From positions 26,166,794 to 26,230,793 of the forward strand of contig OZ038450.1 in assembly GCA_964036195.1 (NCBI GenBank): a stretch of 64,000 nucleotides of DNA, written 5' to 3'. Shown here in pieces: positions 8,941 to 18,138 of this stretch; the stretch's first letter is position 1; each line of letters opens with the position of its first letter. Under the pieces are notes generated by a model. The model was not told the origin of the DNA and searched no databases. It was given only the letters and a program-made list of their open reading frames with translations. Source of the stretch: Sphaerolaimus hirsutus (lineage: Eukaryota; Nematoda; Chromadorea; Monhysterida; Sphaerolaimidae). Made by a program: the position numbers and the translations under genes.

Positions 8941-9231
8941 CTATGTCATATAAATGGGTGTACCATTTGCACTGTAAATTAGTAAATCGTCAATGTATAA
9001 TAACACATTTCGATGTATTAATCCGGCCATAGCTAATTCAAAACAACGTTGCGCTAAACTAGGAGAGCATTTTAATCCCATTGGTAAACGTTTCAGTTGA
9101 AACTGCCCAAACACATTCCTAAATGACGTAATGTGTCGATCATCTGGATGCAGAGCAATGTTATAGAAAGCTTGATTTATGTCAGCGCTGCTAAAAATAC
9201 TTGCAGCTGCATAAAGATTCGACTGTTTCAT
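8941..9231 (-). CDS. reverse transcriptase palm with YIDD active site
   Basis: Contains SSADINQAFYNI (motif A, first catalytic Asp), LPMGLKCSPSLAQRCF (motif B) and LLYIDDLLIY (motif C, YxDD). The upstream RT fingers are in ORF2 (9191-11914), which stops at TAG (9193-9191) just where this frame takes over one base further on. Copy B has the identical arrangement at 46480-46692, so the break is not private. See the entry at 9188-9199. Confidence 0.88.
   Translation of the reverse strand: MKQSNLYAAASIFSSADINQAFYNIALHPDDRHITSFRNVFGQFQLKRLPMGLKCSPSLAQRCFELAMAGLIHRNVLLYIDDLLIYSANGTPIYMT
9188..9199 (-). other. shared +1 frame break in RT (TAT TTT TAG C)
   Basis: ORF2 ends TAT-TTT-TAG. Skipping one T after TTT gives the frame that continues RT motif A. 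Copy B has exactly the same bases (46512-46521). Known +1 recoding sites also place a slippery codon before a stop. The alternative is an old mutation inherited by both copies. It falls within the RT domain, which is unusual for a recoding site. Confidence 0.5.
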
Positions 9232-11914
9232 CTAAGCGGGGTAATGGAAATTGGGGAGCGTGCAAAACAGCGTTCAGGCGTCTGTAATCAATTACCATCC
9301 GCTTTGATCCATCCGGTTTGGATACCACCAGCGTGGGGGCGCAATACGGGCTCGTACTGGGTTCCACTATGTCGTGCTCAATGAGGCATCTCAAATGATT
9401 TTCTAAGTATTGCTGATCATCCAGACTCAATCGGTACATTCTGCAGGCAATTGGTTTTTTGTCCACTAGTTGCAACCGGTAGTCCACTAATTCACTGTAG
9501 CCGATGTCATACTTGTGTCGAGCAAAAGCTTCTTTGTATTGCAAAATCACCTTTTTCAGTTCCTCCCTTCGTTCGTCCGTCAAAGTTTCTGGTACTGTAA
9601 ATTCCATTACGTGTCCATCTGGGCATGCAACTTGCAGTGGGGGCCCTAATTTGTCTTCAGCTACTTTGGGAGGAGGTTCAGTCGCTTGGACTTGCCTACA
9701 CACATCTCTGTCATAACACTGCTTTACCCATTCAGCGGGGGGGTCTCCAGGCTTCACCTTCAGCACGCAATCCACTGGCTCGACCACGGCAATGCGCTGT
9801 CCTACCTGTAACACCACGGGATGATTTCGCACATTTGCACATCTCACCTGAAACACGGGGGCACTGGTTTCATAGGCCGCTGAAGCAGCCATAACTCCAC
9901 AGCGTTCGCCTACTGTGTCCAATCCCATAACAGTGAATAACGTTTCATCCAAAGGAGCAGATAATTTCGCCGTTACTAGCGCTTCATGTCTAGCCAGAAT
10001 TTCTATTTTTTCATTCACAATAGCGTAAATTCTGCGCTGCTGAACTTCTGGGTCGGGGTTATCAAATGGAATTATCGCGTTAGCCGTGGGAATTCGTAGT
10101 TCCCTTGCAGGTAAATCCACTACCATATGCCGCAATACGTCTGCGCCAATTAGAATTTCACCAGCTAACCCATTCACCGCCTGAAACACAATCCCGAAGG
10201 TGTGGTTTCCCATCGTTACAGGTATTTCCATTTGTCCCAATACCAAAAGTTTTGAATCCGCTGCACACCTGAGGGCTCCAATAGGCGATACTTCATCAGG
10301 CTTGGTAGCCTTTTCCCTGTGTTGCATCAACACGTCTCTGTTGCACAATGAGCGCATGGCGCCGGTGTCCAGCAGGCACCTTCGATATTCTCTCCCATCG
10401 ATGGTTATGGTAATGGACGGACTGTAATACACATGCACAATTTCTTCACGTCGATTGGCTACTTGATTTATGTTGTCCCTCTCTTCCGGCGAGAATGTAA
10501 TCATGCATACCGATTCTTCTTCCAGATCGCATTTCCTGTTTATACTGTATTGAATAGCGGGAAAATTACGCGCGCCCGTGAGTGCGGGCATGCCACTTGG
10601 CATTCCCACGCATGGGTTAATTACCGTTCGTACCTTCGCCTGTTCGTTAGGGCGTTCCTCAGCCAGCTCAACAATCATGTTCAGCTTTTCTTCTTTCTTT
10701 GGTCGTTTCTTGATTTTTTCCTTTGCTCGATTCACCAAAGTCACAGCCGTTTCCGGCGCTGCAGCCATGAGTGCGGCTAGTAAATATTGCATGGTGACCA
10801 GCGCACATATCAGGTAAATCCATACTTGTAACCAGGTACGCCAGGTGTCAAAATCCCACCATCCCAGCGCCAATACCGACTTTGCCAAGGTTCGATGCCT
10901 TTGCATGTGTGATTCCACCTTCGGCTCCGCTCCCTGCGTAATTTGCCGCACAATTGAATATGCATGCCATACGTCATTTAGGGTGGTCGTTGGCAATAAT
11001 TCTGACAAATTGTACATGGTCGTGGCGGCAAAAATCTGATGATGCACATCCTTAACCTTTTCCTGTTGCCATTTCTGCGGGAAACTGTGTGTGTTATACA
11101 TGGGTAAATGTTCCAGGCCGCCTACCTCCGGCAGATATCTGTACCATTGTCCATTTAACATTACCACACGATTGTGCGCATTGGTGCATGATCCTGGGAT
11201 CGCTTGAAAGTGCAAAATGTTTGTCAACCTGTTCATGTGTAACGTCACATTCTGCCCATGCACACGAACTTGCACAGGTACTGTTTCATAACATTCTGGG
11301 GACTTTTCCTCTTTCATTATCATGTATGTTTTGACCGCGAAACATTTGTGAACCAAAAATCCATCCGGCGCAGGTTTAGCAATTATTTCATTATCGTTCA
11401 TGTACCAACGGGCTGTTGTAGTCGCATGTTCACTCATAGCCAGGCGCACAAACTCTTGAAAGTGCTGCACGTTCTTGCAGGTGGCCACAGCCTGTGCACG
11501 CATGGTTTGTTCTGCTGTTTCATATACCACCTGCATGCTAGCTGCTAATTGTCCTGCGCTCACTATCCCTAACGTGGGTCGACCTTGCGCTCTTTTTTGT
11601 CTGATGTTTCGAATCACTGCCTTTTCGAATGGCGCCACTACGATATCCTGATCTGATTTCCATAATTTGATGCCGCATGATTCAACCTCTTCATGTGCTC
11701 TGAAAGACAGTGATAGCGTGTGATCATCGGCTAGCCAGATATCCTGTCTAATGCGTCCATGCATTTCACGCCATTTTTCGTATGGACATTCTGCCTTCGG
11801 GTTCAGTTTCCATGTTAATTGGCTACCGTCCTCCAGCGTGCATGCACCCATTTCATAATTGCACTTGCTAACCTCACCCAGCGTACTTTGCATGGTACTG
11901 GCTCCATATCTCAT
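9191..11914 (-). CDS. ORF2: envelope-like region, aspartic protease and RT fingers
   Basis: 907 codons. Residues 1-350 are Cys-rich with N-glycosylation sequons (NVTL, NLSE) and include GACTLEDGSQLTW and CPYEKW. A long hydrophobic segment (WLQVWIYLICALV and on, about 357-385) is followed by a basic tail (KEKIKKRPKK), as in a membrane-anchored viral glycoprotein. A retropepsin-like protease follows (CLLDTGAMRSL, about 512-520, then ILIGADVL), then RT fingers (RMVIDYRRLN, about 870), ending at a TAG inside RT. ORF1 lies upstream in the same frame, separated by TGA plus four codons. An envelope-like module upstream of protease is not the usual order. I cannot place the glycoprotein in a named fusion class. 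Copy B matches at 43806-46520. Confidence 0.85.
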   Translation of the reverse strand: MRYGASTMQSTLGEVSKCNYEMGACTLEDGSQLTWKLNPKAECPYEKWREMHGRIRQDIWLADDHTLSLSFRAHEEVESCGIKLWKSDQDIVVAPFEKAVIRNIRQKRAQGRPTLGIVSAGQLAASMQVVYETAEQTMRAQAVATCKNVQHFQEFVRLAMSEHATTTARWYMNDNEIIAKPAPDGFLVHKCFAVKTYMIMKEEKSPECYETVPVQVRVHGQNVTLHMNRLTNILHFQAIPGSCTNAHNRVVMLNGQWYRYLPEVGGLEHLPMYNTHSFPQKWQQEKVKDVHHQIFAATTMYNLSELLPTTTLNDVWHAYSIVRQITQGAEPKVESHMQRHRTLAKSVLALGWWDFDTWRTWLQVWIYLICALVTMQYLLAALMAAAPETAVTLVNRAKEKIKKRPKKEEKLNMIVELAEERPNEQAKVRTVINPCVGMPSGMPALTGARNFPAIQYSINRKCDLEEESVCMITFSPEERDNINQVANRREEIVHVYYSPSITITIDGREYRRCLLDTGAMRSLCNRDVLMQHREKATKPDEVSPIGALRCAADSKLLVLGQMEIPVTMGNHTFGIVFQAVNGLAGEILIGADVLRHMVVDLPARELRIPTANAIIPFDNPDPEVQQRRIYAIVNEKIEILARHEALVTAKLSAPLDETLFTVMGLDTVGERCGVMAASAAYETSAPVFQVRCANVRNHPVVLQVGQRIAVVEPVDCVLKVKPGDPPAEWVKQCYDRDVCRQVQATEPPPKVAEDKLGPPLQVACPDGHVMEFTVPETLTDERREELKKVILQYKEAFARHKYDIGYSELVDYRLQLVDKKPIACRMYRLSLDDQQYLENHLRCLIEHDIVEPSTSPYCAPTLVVSKPDGSKRMVIDYRRLNAVLHAPQFPLPRLDETVESLCSCKYF

Positions 11915-11929
11915 TCGTACTTCCCCTCA
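11915..11929 (-). other. in-frame UGA between ORF1 and ORF2
   Basis: ORF1 stops at TGA and the same frame continues GGG GAA GTA then a codon and ATG of ORF2. Copy B has TGA GGG GAA GTA CAA ATG at the equivalent site (about 43791-43808). Retention of the stop and its 3' context in two diverged copies fits either stop-codon readthrough or reinitiation at the ATG. Confidence 0.45.
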
Positions 11930-14359
11930 AAACAGCCCGCAGTGGGGTGTGGTTTCAATCACCCATTTGCAACAATACAGTCCATGTCCTGAATAGCTAA
12001 CATTGGTGGGGTATTGAGTGTCCCATGCGTTGTCCAGGTCATTCACAGGTGTCATGGGCCCATCATTGCATTTGTGGTATTTAATCATGCCTTCACATTT
12101 GGCTGCGCCCACTGACCGAGGGTTGGAATCAAACTTTTCCAGCGTGACATCGCCCCAAAAGTTCTGATACGTCCTTGCAGTTCTGGTAGAGGCCACACAC
12201 CTGTGAGCTGCCGCACGATATTCTACCATATTTCGCTTGTAAATTGTCAACGTCAACTTTCGTGGCCATTCTAATGACGCCGTGGTGTCTGCAATAGCTG
12301 TGCAATTCGGCAGGGGGGGGTACGTGTATAGATCGTAGTGGTCCGTCAAGTCACTGCACAGCAATGGAAACAAGGGCATGGTTGTCGCGCCCGCGCCCGG
12401 TAATAAGGCTAATCCCATTATAATTAACCCAACTGCCAATACAAAAAACAGTGACTGTGCGACCTGGGGCATGTATGGGGGTTCCGAATAAGCGCGCGGC
12501 GCGGGGCGCACCCCTTCCTCAGCAGACAGAAAACCCATATACCTATCTACTTGGTTGCTGGATCCAGTGCGCGGCGGCAGCGCAGCCGGCGTGGCATACA
12601 GAAAGGGGTCCAAACTGATATTCATGAGCACGTCCAAGGGCACCTCAGTCAGCATGTCCGAGTGGTCGTCTGCAGGGCAATTAGGCCACAGCGTACAGTC
12701 CGTTTCTCTCAAGTCATGCATTCCTATCCTGCGTAAAAAGGCCAACCAGGTAGTTCGAAACAAATAACCTTTTTCGGTTCGCATGTATGCCCATGGTTTG
12801 ATCCAGAATTCACGCTCTTGCGCAAGCACATGCATTCCCGCAGTGCGCTGCGGTTCCTCGGATGGCTCTGGAACCAGTTCGTCAGGTTCCTCTGCTTCTA
12901 ATTTCAAACCTTGCATCACAGGGATTAATTTATTGACGGGACGTATCATCATGCAGCGGTCATCTACGCGCACCCGCATGGTCATTCCAGTCGTACTGGT
13001 CACTCGTGTGGGGTTCAGTGACTCTACGTGGGGGTTACTTACCTGTACCGGTTGCATGTTGTATTGTTGCATGCGCCCATCCGGTCCCATAGCCATCCAG
13101 GCCGGCGGCGCTTGATATGCCATCATCTGCGGTTGCATGGGCATATCACCAGCCCTCTGTACCGTCTGCGCTGTCTGCGCGGGCATCGGCTGAGCTGGTT
13201 GCCACTGCGGGTATGCATATTGCATGGGCATCATACCTGGCTGCATCGCTTGGGCTTGGTCATTCCTCTGATAACCGCCACGTTGTCCTCCTCCGCGCCC
13301 ACATCCATTTCCTCTGAACGCTCCACCGCCGCGGCTCCTTTTGAGGTATTGTTCCCTTTGTTCGGGGGTGAGTTTGGGACATTCGTATCTAATGTGCTCT
13401 TCAGAGCCACATTCCCACCATCCTTTGTCAAATTTACGTGGGGGCAATTTAGGGGGGTCCCTATTCAGTCCCAAAAGTTTACCTTCCAACGCGCCCAGTT
13501 GCGCTAATTTCTTCGCTATCTCATGATGCACAGAGTCAAATTTAGCAACACTCTCAGTCATTTTCTGTTCCATTGCCTCTAATGTTTTGTCGGCCTGGGA
13601 CAGCAGTCCAGCCATTGTAGGCATATTTAAAGCCATCAACCTGTCCATCACCTTATCGGTAGCGCTGGCAACCACATCCTGTTTGGATTTTTCTCCCTTA
13701 TTCTGGCTCTGTTCTGCTTCCAAAAAGCTCTCCTGCGCACGTGCGTTGTCAACCATCTCTTTCCAAGTGATAGAAGCCGTGACAGGTACATTGCGCCGAA
13801 TCTCATTCCTCAGTCCTCCATGGAATTTTATCATGCATGTGTCACCTCGTTTTTCATGACCCATGCCTGGATAGGCGTGTTTTATCAATTTTTCCAAACG
13901 TACCGCCCATTCCAGTACCGACTCATCTGCGCCCTGTCGCGTCTCGAAAATCTCTCTCTGCGCATGGTGCTTATCATTTGGATTTTCATAGAACTTTTCC
14001 AACACCTGCATCATATCCTTGTAGTTCAGGTCGCGCAATTCTCTGTATCGAGTGTTAAAAATGGCCCTTGCACTGCCTTTCAAAAACAATTTTACCAACG
14101 GCTTCCGTTCCGGTATTTTTATACGCAGCGCGTCACATACCGTGTCCCAGCTCCTTCTCCACTCCCTGAAACCCTCATTCGGTTTGCCGCGAAAATATCC
14201 ACATTGTTGTGCCAGGGCCGTAATAACCGCTGCATTGCTTTGTTCTAATTGCCAATTTTGTCCCAGGTCCGTAGGCATTCCCACCTCAGATGCAGCTGAT
14301 GAGCTCCTTGAGGACGCCGGCGAGCGGGATCGAGCGCGTCTCTGCGTTACAGCTCTCAC
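11927..14359 (-). CDS. ORF1: Gag (5'-truncated) fused to envelope-like N-terminal region
   Basis: 810 codons opening at GTG, with no upstream ATG before a stop. The first in-frame Met is near residue 28. Residues 30-230 are a retroelement capsid (FREWRRSWDTVCDALR, YENPNDKHHAQREIFETR). A zinc knuckle at about 320-333 has lost its first Cys (WWECGSEEHIRYEC, where copy B has CWEC). An RGG-rich and Gln/Met/Pro-rich stretch follows (345-440). After a charged region comes a hydrophobic segment (SLFFVLAVGLIIMGLALL, about 635-655) and a Cys-containing ectodomain-like part with NCT and NVS sequons, up to TGA. The last part resembles the start of a glycoprotein that continues in ORF2. About 1.45 kb of gag present in copy B (34790-36240) is missing here. 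It may act as a Gag-Env precursor. Confidence 0.82.
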   Translation of the reverse strand: MRAVTQRRARSRSPASSRSSSAASEVGMPTDLGQNWQLEQSNAAVITALAQQCGYFRGKPNEGFREWRRSWDTVCDALRIKIPERKPLVKLFLKGSARAIFNTRYRELRDLNYKDMMQVLEKFYENPNDKHHAQREIFETRQGADESVLEWAVRLEKLIKHAYPGMGHEKRGDTCMIKFHGGLRNEIRRNVPVTASITWKEMVDNARAQESFLEAEQSQNKGEKSKQDVVASATDKVMDRLMALNMPTMAGLLSQADKTLEAMEQKMTESVAKFDSVHHEIAKKLAQLGALEGKLLGLNRDPPKLPPRKFDKGWWECGSEEHIRYECPKLTPEQREQYLKRSRGGGAFRGNGCGRGGGQRGGYQRNDQAQAMQPGMMPMQYAYPQWQPAQPMPAQTAQTVQRAGDMPMQPQMMAYQAPPAWMAMGPDGRMQQYNMQPVQVSNPHVESLNPTRVTSTTGMTMRVRVDDRCMMIRPVNKLIPVMQGLKLEAEEPDELVPEPSEEPQRTAGMHVLAQEREFWIKPWAYMRTEKGYLFRTTWLAFLRRIGMHDLRETDCTLWPNCPADDHSDMLTEVPLDVLMNISLDPFLYATPAALPPRTGSSNQVDRYMGFLSAEEGVRPAPRAYSEPPYMPQVAQSLFFVLAVGLIIMGLALLPGAGATTMPLFPLLCSDLTDHYDLYTYPPLPNCTAIADTTASLEWPRKLTLTIYKRNMVEYRAAAHRCVASTRTARTYQNFWGDVTLEKFDSNPRSVGAAKCEGMIKYHKCNDGPMTPVNDLDNAWDTQYPTNVSYSGHGLYCCKWVIETTPHCGLF

Positions 14360-14410
14360 CTGATTTGTTCCAGCTGCCGACGGGAAAACTTTATGACTTG
14401 CTTAGGAAAC
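14360..14410 (-). other. shortened leader of copy A
   Basis: Only about 70 bases separate the 5' LTR from the gag frame. Homology to copy B stops after a stretch reading AAGTTTTC and resumes near the copy B position 36243, so about 1.45 kb of leader and gag is deleted. The minus strand contains CAG|GTGAGA at 14362-14354, a good splice-donor match. Confidence 0.4.
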
Positions 14411-14428
14411 CACTCGCTACGCTACCAG
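14411..14428 (-). other. primer binding site of copy A
   Basis: Two bases after the 5' LTR the minus strand reads TGGTAGCGTAGCGAGTGG, which begins with the TGG expected to pair with a tRNA CCA end. Copy B has the identical 18 bases at 34742-34759. The tRNA partner is not assigned. The run also looks like the 5' end of tRNA-Leu (GGTAGCGTGGCCGAG type). Confidence 0.6.
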
Positions 14429-14430
14429 TT

Positions 14431-16087
14431 GTCAGATATTTTACGTTTTTACTAATTTTACTAGTTTCCGTTTTTACCACAAAAATACGCCAACGCCACT
14501 TGTCGAATTTGCCGCGGTGGAGAATTGAAAATTCCGGTCCTTTTGCGCTTTTAATTGCGTGCGTAATTAGATAAATCTTTGTTTTTATGGTACGGGGATT
14601 TTACACGCAAATCAGGAACAGCGCCAGTACCCCTTGGGGTCCTGACAAGTTCCCGAGGATGGACACGGCAACTTACCAATCCCTTTCGTAACTGCAGCCG
14701 GCGGTTTACTTTGAGTAACTGTTAATAAGCCGTAAATAAAATAAAGCCGTAATTAATAAAATTCAAATTAAAATTCAAGCAGTTAGTATGCTTCAGGGGG
14801 ACCAAGTTGGATTCACGGGAACTTTATTTAGCAATATAATCAGAGTCAATTTCACAATAGCACAAGTGAGTCGTATAGCCTCTAGTGGGTGAAAAAATGT
14901 AAAATCAGCGCGTTTTATAATCACAAAAAGTCTACCATAATAGAAATGAATACTAAATCTGAGACACAACATTTAACCGTAATTAGAAAATTACAAGACA
15001 AAATCACTGATCACTGGAAAACCAATTAACATAGCGTACAAGGCACGGGAAAATTAATTGAATGCGGTAAATAAGAAAATACAGACGTAAACTAAACCAA
15101 GCGTAAAGTAACTGTGATTAATATGACGTAATTAAAATAAAATTATCTCAGAGGTGAGTGTCATAAACTGGGTTTCTATTCAGAGGTTACGGTACAATTT
15201 AGAGCAGGTGGTGTGACACGTGTTATCAACCTGTGCCCCTTTAGGTGAAAAATATTTTATAGCGCGCCCGACCAAGGCCACAGAAAGAACGCTCATTTGC
15301 GGGGGGTTTGTTCAAGGTTATTGCATTGCCGGGTAAGGGTTGGAACTTCGGGCATGAACACACGCTACAAAGACACTAGCACTTGCGAGTTCACCAATCA
15401 CCCTGGGTGATGGGAATAATTAATTGGCACTGCTGTGCTCTTCACTGTAAACTGTGCTCTGCATGTGTCTTGCAGTTGCATGTCGACAATGATTGCCGTT
15501 TGCCACTTTTCCACCCATTACCTAGTCCTAAGTAAAAATGCACTTGGTCGGGGAATTTTCTGAATGTTATCTATCGGGGCGCCTAGGTGTTTAACAGAGT
15601 CGACACCTTTTAGCTTAACAGGAAACTTCAAAGCTTTTCTAACCCATTCCCAGACACTGCACCCTTTTGATCAAATATGTAAACTTGATAGAAACCTAAA
15701 AATTAACATTCGAAAGTACATATCAGAAAGTGCATTTGAAAAATGTAAATAATCACTTAATTAACTTAAAATGCGGGTAACTTAATTAGCTAAAACAGGA
15801 AATGACACAATTAAAATCACATGGGAAGTAGTTACATAATTAACGGAAAAGAAAAAATACTTAATAAAATCATGGCCGCAGTAGTGCCCATTCGGGCGTA
15901 CCATCCTGGGGCTGCGGCCTCGTTGGCGGATTTGCAGTGCACAGCGAACCGCACGTTCACTGTGACTTCCCTGTGCACCGCGGGCCGTCATTCGGTCACA
16001 CACGGTCGTCCTCAAGTCGTCGGAGTGTCTGCACAAAATTGTCGTTACGTTTTTATGCATGATTGGCTAGCCATATTTCCACCTACA
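14431..16087 (-). repeat. 5' LTR of copy A
   Basis: Direct repeat of 171-1821. On the coding strand it starts at 16087 (TGTAGGTGG) and ends at 14431 (CTGACA), followed by the primer binding site. It should hold the element promoter, but I could not single out a convincing TATA box. AATAAA lies at 14828-14823. Confidence 0.95.
15782..16060 (-). CDS. small open frame in U3 of 5' LTR, function unknown
   Basis: 92-codon frame equivalent to 1516-1794, differing at a handful of residues (for example SERAV for SEHAI). Both LTR copies keep it open. No recognised domain. Confidence 0.2.
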   Translation of the reverse strand: MHKNVTTILCRHSDDLRTTVCDRMTARGAQGSHSERAVRCALQIRQRGRSPRMVRPNGHYCGHDFIKYFFFSVNYVTTSHVILIVSFPVLAN

Positions 16088-16091
16088 TGTA
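16088..16091. repeat. target site duplication (TGTA), right side of copy A
   Basis: Matches 167-170. Confidence 0.8.
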
Positions 16092-16243
16092 AATATACCT
16101 AAGTACATAAATATCAAGTGACGGGCATGCTATTTGGTGTATTTTGTAGAGAATTGACAGTACGAGGACCTATTTATTTAATATACATCAGTGTGATGGA
16201 AAAATACGGGAAATTTGGCTTACATGTCCACTGGGTTTAGATG

Positions 16244-16251
16244 CGCAGAGG
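16244..16251. repeat. 8-bp target duplication CGCAGAGG, left
   Basis: Identical to 18361-18368, bracketing a 2.1-kb element whose ends are inverted copies. Confidence 0.85.
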
Positions 16252-16257
16252 TAGTGA

Positions 16258-16457
16258 TGTGAAAAGCGCCAGAGTTTTGGCGCCAAGCGCCAAAAGCGCC
16301 ATGGCGCTTTTCCATGTGTGGCGCCATGCGCCAATGGCGCCAGACGATTTTAGCGCCAGGTGCCAAAAGCGCCATGGCGCTTTTCCGGACTGTAGCGCCA
16401 AGCGCCAATGGCGCCAGAGAACAATGGCGCCAAGCGCCAATAGCGCCAGCGCCAAAA
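16258..16457. repeat. left subterminal GCGCC array
   Basis: Mosaic of GGCGCC, AGCGCC and AAAGCGCCATGGCGCTTTT blocks, strongly self-complementary, so it can fold into many alternative hairpins. Reading frames across it (runs of MALLAPGA and similar) are artefacts of the repeat. Confidence 0.85.
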
Positions 16458-16694
16458 ATTTCTTAATACTTATCTGTGGACTTATCTGTGGTAATTTTTT
16501 TGATGGACTAATTGATTTTATCTACTGACAGACGCACTAGCTAATGCACAACCGCATAATTGCAAATACATCAAAACACAAAATATGAAACTATGGAAAT
16601 ATTTAGACTGACAAATGTTTACAGACTGACAATACTTTTGTATTTAGACTGACAAATTCATCTCATTTACCGACAGATGCACCAAAATATTTTG

Positions 16695-16944
16695 ATATAC
16701 TCCAGTTACATTACACCCTGCACGCGTGGTTCCCGCTGGAAGCGTGCCAAAAAAATTTTTGCGCATGCGATTTTCATGAAAAGTTGAATCAAGTAATCGT
16801 TGTGATAATGTTAAAGGTTAACTTGATCACAGCAATGATTTTTTCATCGTTTGTACAAAGATCGCAAGCTTTTTCATCATTGGCACGCTTCCAACGTGAG
16901 GCATAAATAAGTGCGAGGGTAGAGTATCATGTCCGCCGAGTATA
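16695..16944. mobile_element. MITE-like element with TATACTC ends, copy 1
   Basis: Starts TATACTCCAG and ends CCGCCGAGTATA (7-bp perfect terminal inversion). An internal inverted pair (GGAAGCGTGCCAA and TTGGCACGCTTCC) is present. A second copy of similar length lies at 26300-26546 in the same orientation. The right end shares ATCATGTCCGCCGAGTATA with the element at 18535-19208. A TA target preference, as in Tc1/mariner, is possible but not proven. Confidence 0.65.
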
Positions 16945-18138
16945 CACATAAATTTGTATTGACTGACCTGATTAATTTTTTTACTGACAGACGTACAGAT
17001 GCACTACTGCATATTTACATGAATTCATCAAAGCGGCATAAGACATGGAGCCATCTTATAACATTTGCAACGCTTATTACTTTCCTTTTGATGCATGCTG
17101 CCGCGGTTGCCCATATAGTTTTTGCACTGCAAATATAAAATCTTAACCCAAGCCACAAACTGGGCACTGCGCCAAAAGCAGGAAAACTGGACTCATTCAC
17201 GCGCAACGCGGCAGGCAGGCGGAACAGGCGCCTCCGTGCTTCTAACGCCCAAACATGTATCAATTTTATATTGCAAAGTGATGATGACCGTCTCCCGAGA
17301 AGGTAAGATGTCCGCCTGGAGATATGATGTCCGCCTGGACATCATACCTTCATAAGGTAAGATGTCCACGGAGGGAAGGTTTCCCGGGACCGTATCTTCT
17401 ATATAGGTAGGTATCTAAAGAACTGGATGGTCAATACACCTTTTTAAAGGGTATTCCTTTTTTGGGGTGCCAATGAAAAACGTGAAACATTCTGCACCAA
17501 ATTCACATAAAGTGACGGGTATCAGCATTTAGAAAGTAATGTGAAGATCAATTTCTGGTTTTCTAAAATCTTTAATCTCAGATCAATTTTTATTGATTCT
17601 CAAACTAAGATTCATAGAAAAACATTCAACATTAGATCTAAATATGACAACAATTGAATGGCTGAACAACACTATTAGTTAATGCTGCCATTTTTTCTGT
17701 ATTTGGCACAGTTCCAGCAGTATGACACTTATATTGGAGTACTGCCCTTCTATTTATTTTGTGGCTTAAGAAAGATCAAAAAGTGACTTTCTATTGGAGA
17801 TGCCCTTCTATTGGAAGAAATATGGTATTTATATTTTCTCAAAATCACACGTTTTTTAATTCTAGATGTCATGGTAGATTCATTCCGCGCGCTATACATT
17901 TTTATTGGGGATGGCGAAAGTTTCAGTTGGTGACTGATTTTAAGCAAATGAGCATGCCATTTATGGATATGCTATTTATGCAAACATCAGAGTAGATATT
18001 TATCAATGACACTCTGATTTTGAGAGAAGTTTGAATTATAATTATAACTTAATTAGGTGAATAACTATAATTTGTATGCAACGTAAAAACTATTATTTTT
18101 GTCATAGTTGATGCATCGCTCAAAAAGTACATAGATCA

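Larger units (their letters stand above)
171..16087 (-). mobile_element. LTR retroelement copy A: gag, env-like, PR, RT, RH, IN, SF1 helicase
   Basis: A 15.9-kb Ty3/Gypsy-type element transcribed leftward, with two 1.65-kb LTRs that begin TG and end CA and a 4-bp TGTA duplication. Read on the minus strand it holds a truncated gag fused to an envelope-like region (14359-11927), the rest of the envelope-like region with protease and the start of RT (11914-9191), the remaining RT (9231-8588), RNase H (8594-8253), integrase (7734-6511) and an SF1 helicase (6299-2397). The LTR pair differs by only about 20 sites by eye, so the insertion is fairly recent. Even so, pol has at least four private lesions and the helicase is broken at both ends, so this copy is unlikely to be autonomous. 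Integrase order after RNase H and a GPY/F motif place it in Ty3/Gypsy. The env-like position and the helicase are not typical of that group. Confidence 0.93.

Noticed and set aside
16220..16528. Alanine/leucine-rich frames over the GCGCC arrays (also 18065-18443 and 59982-60363)
   Set aside because: Repeat artefacts inside transposon termini, with no splice signals or conserved domain.
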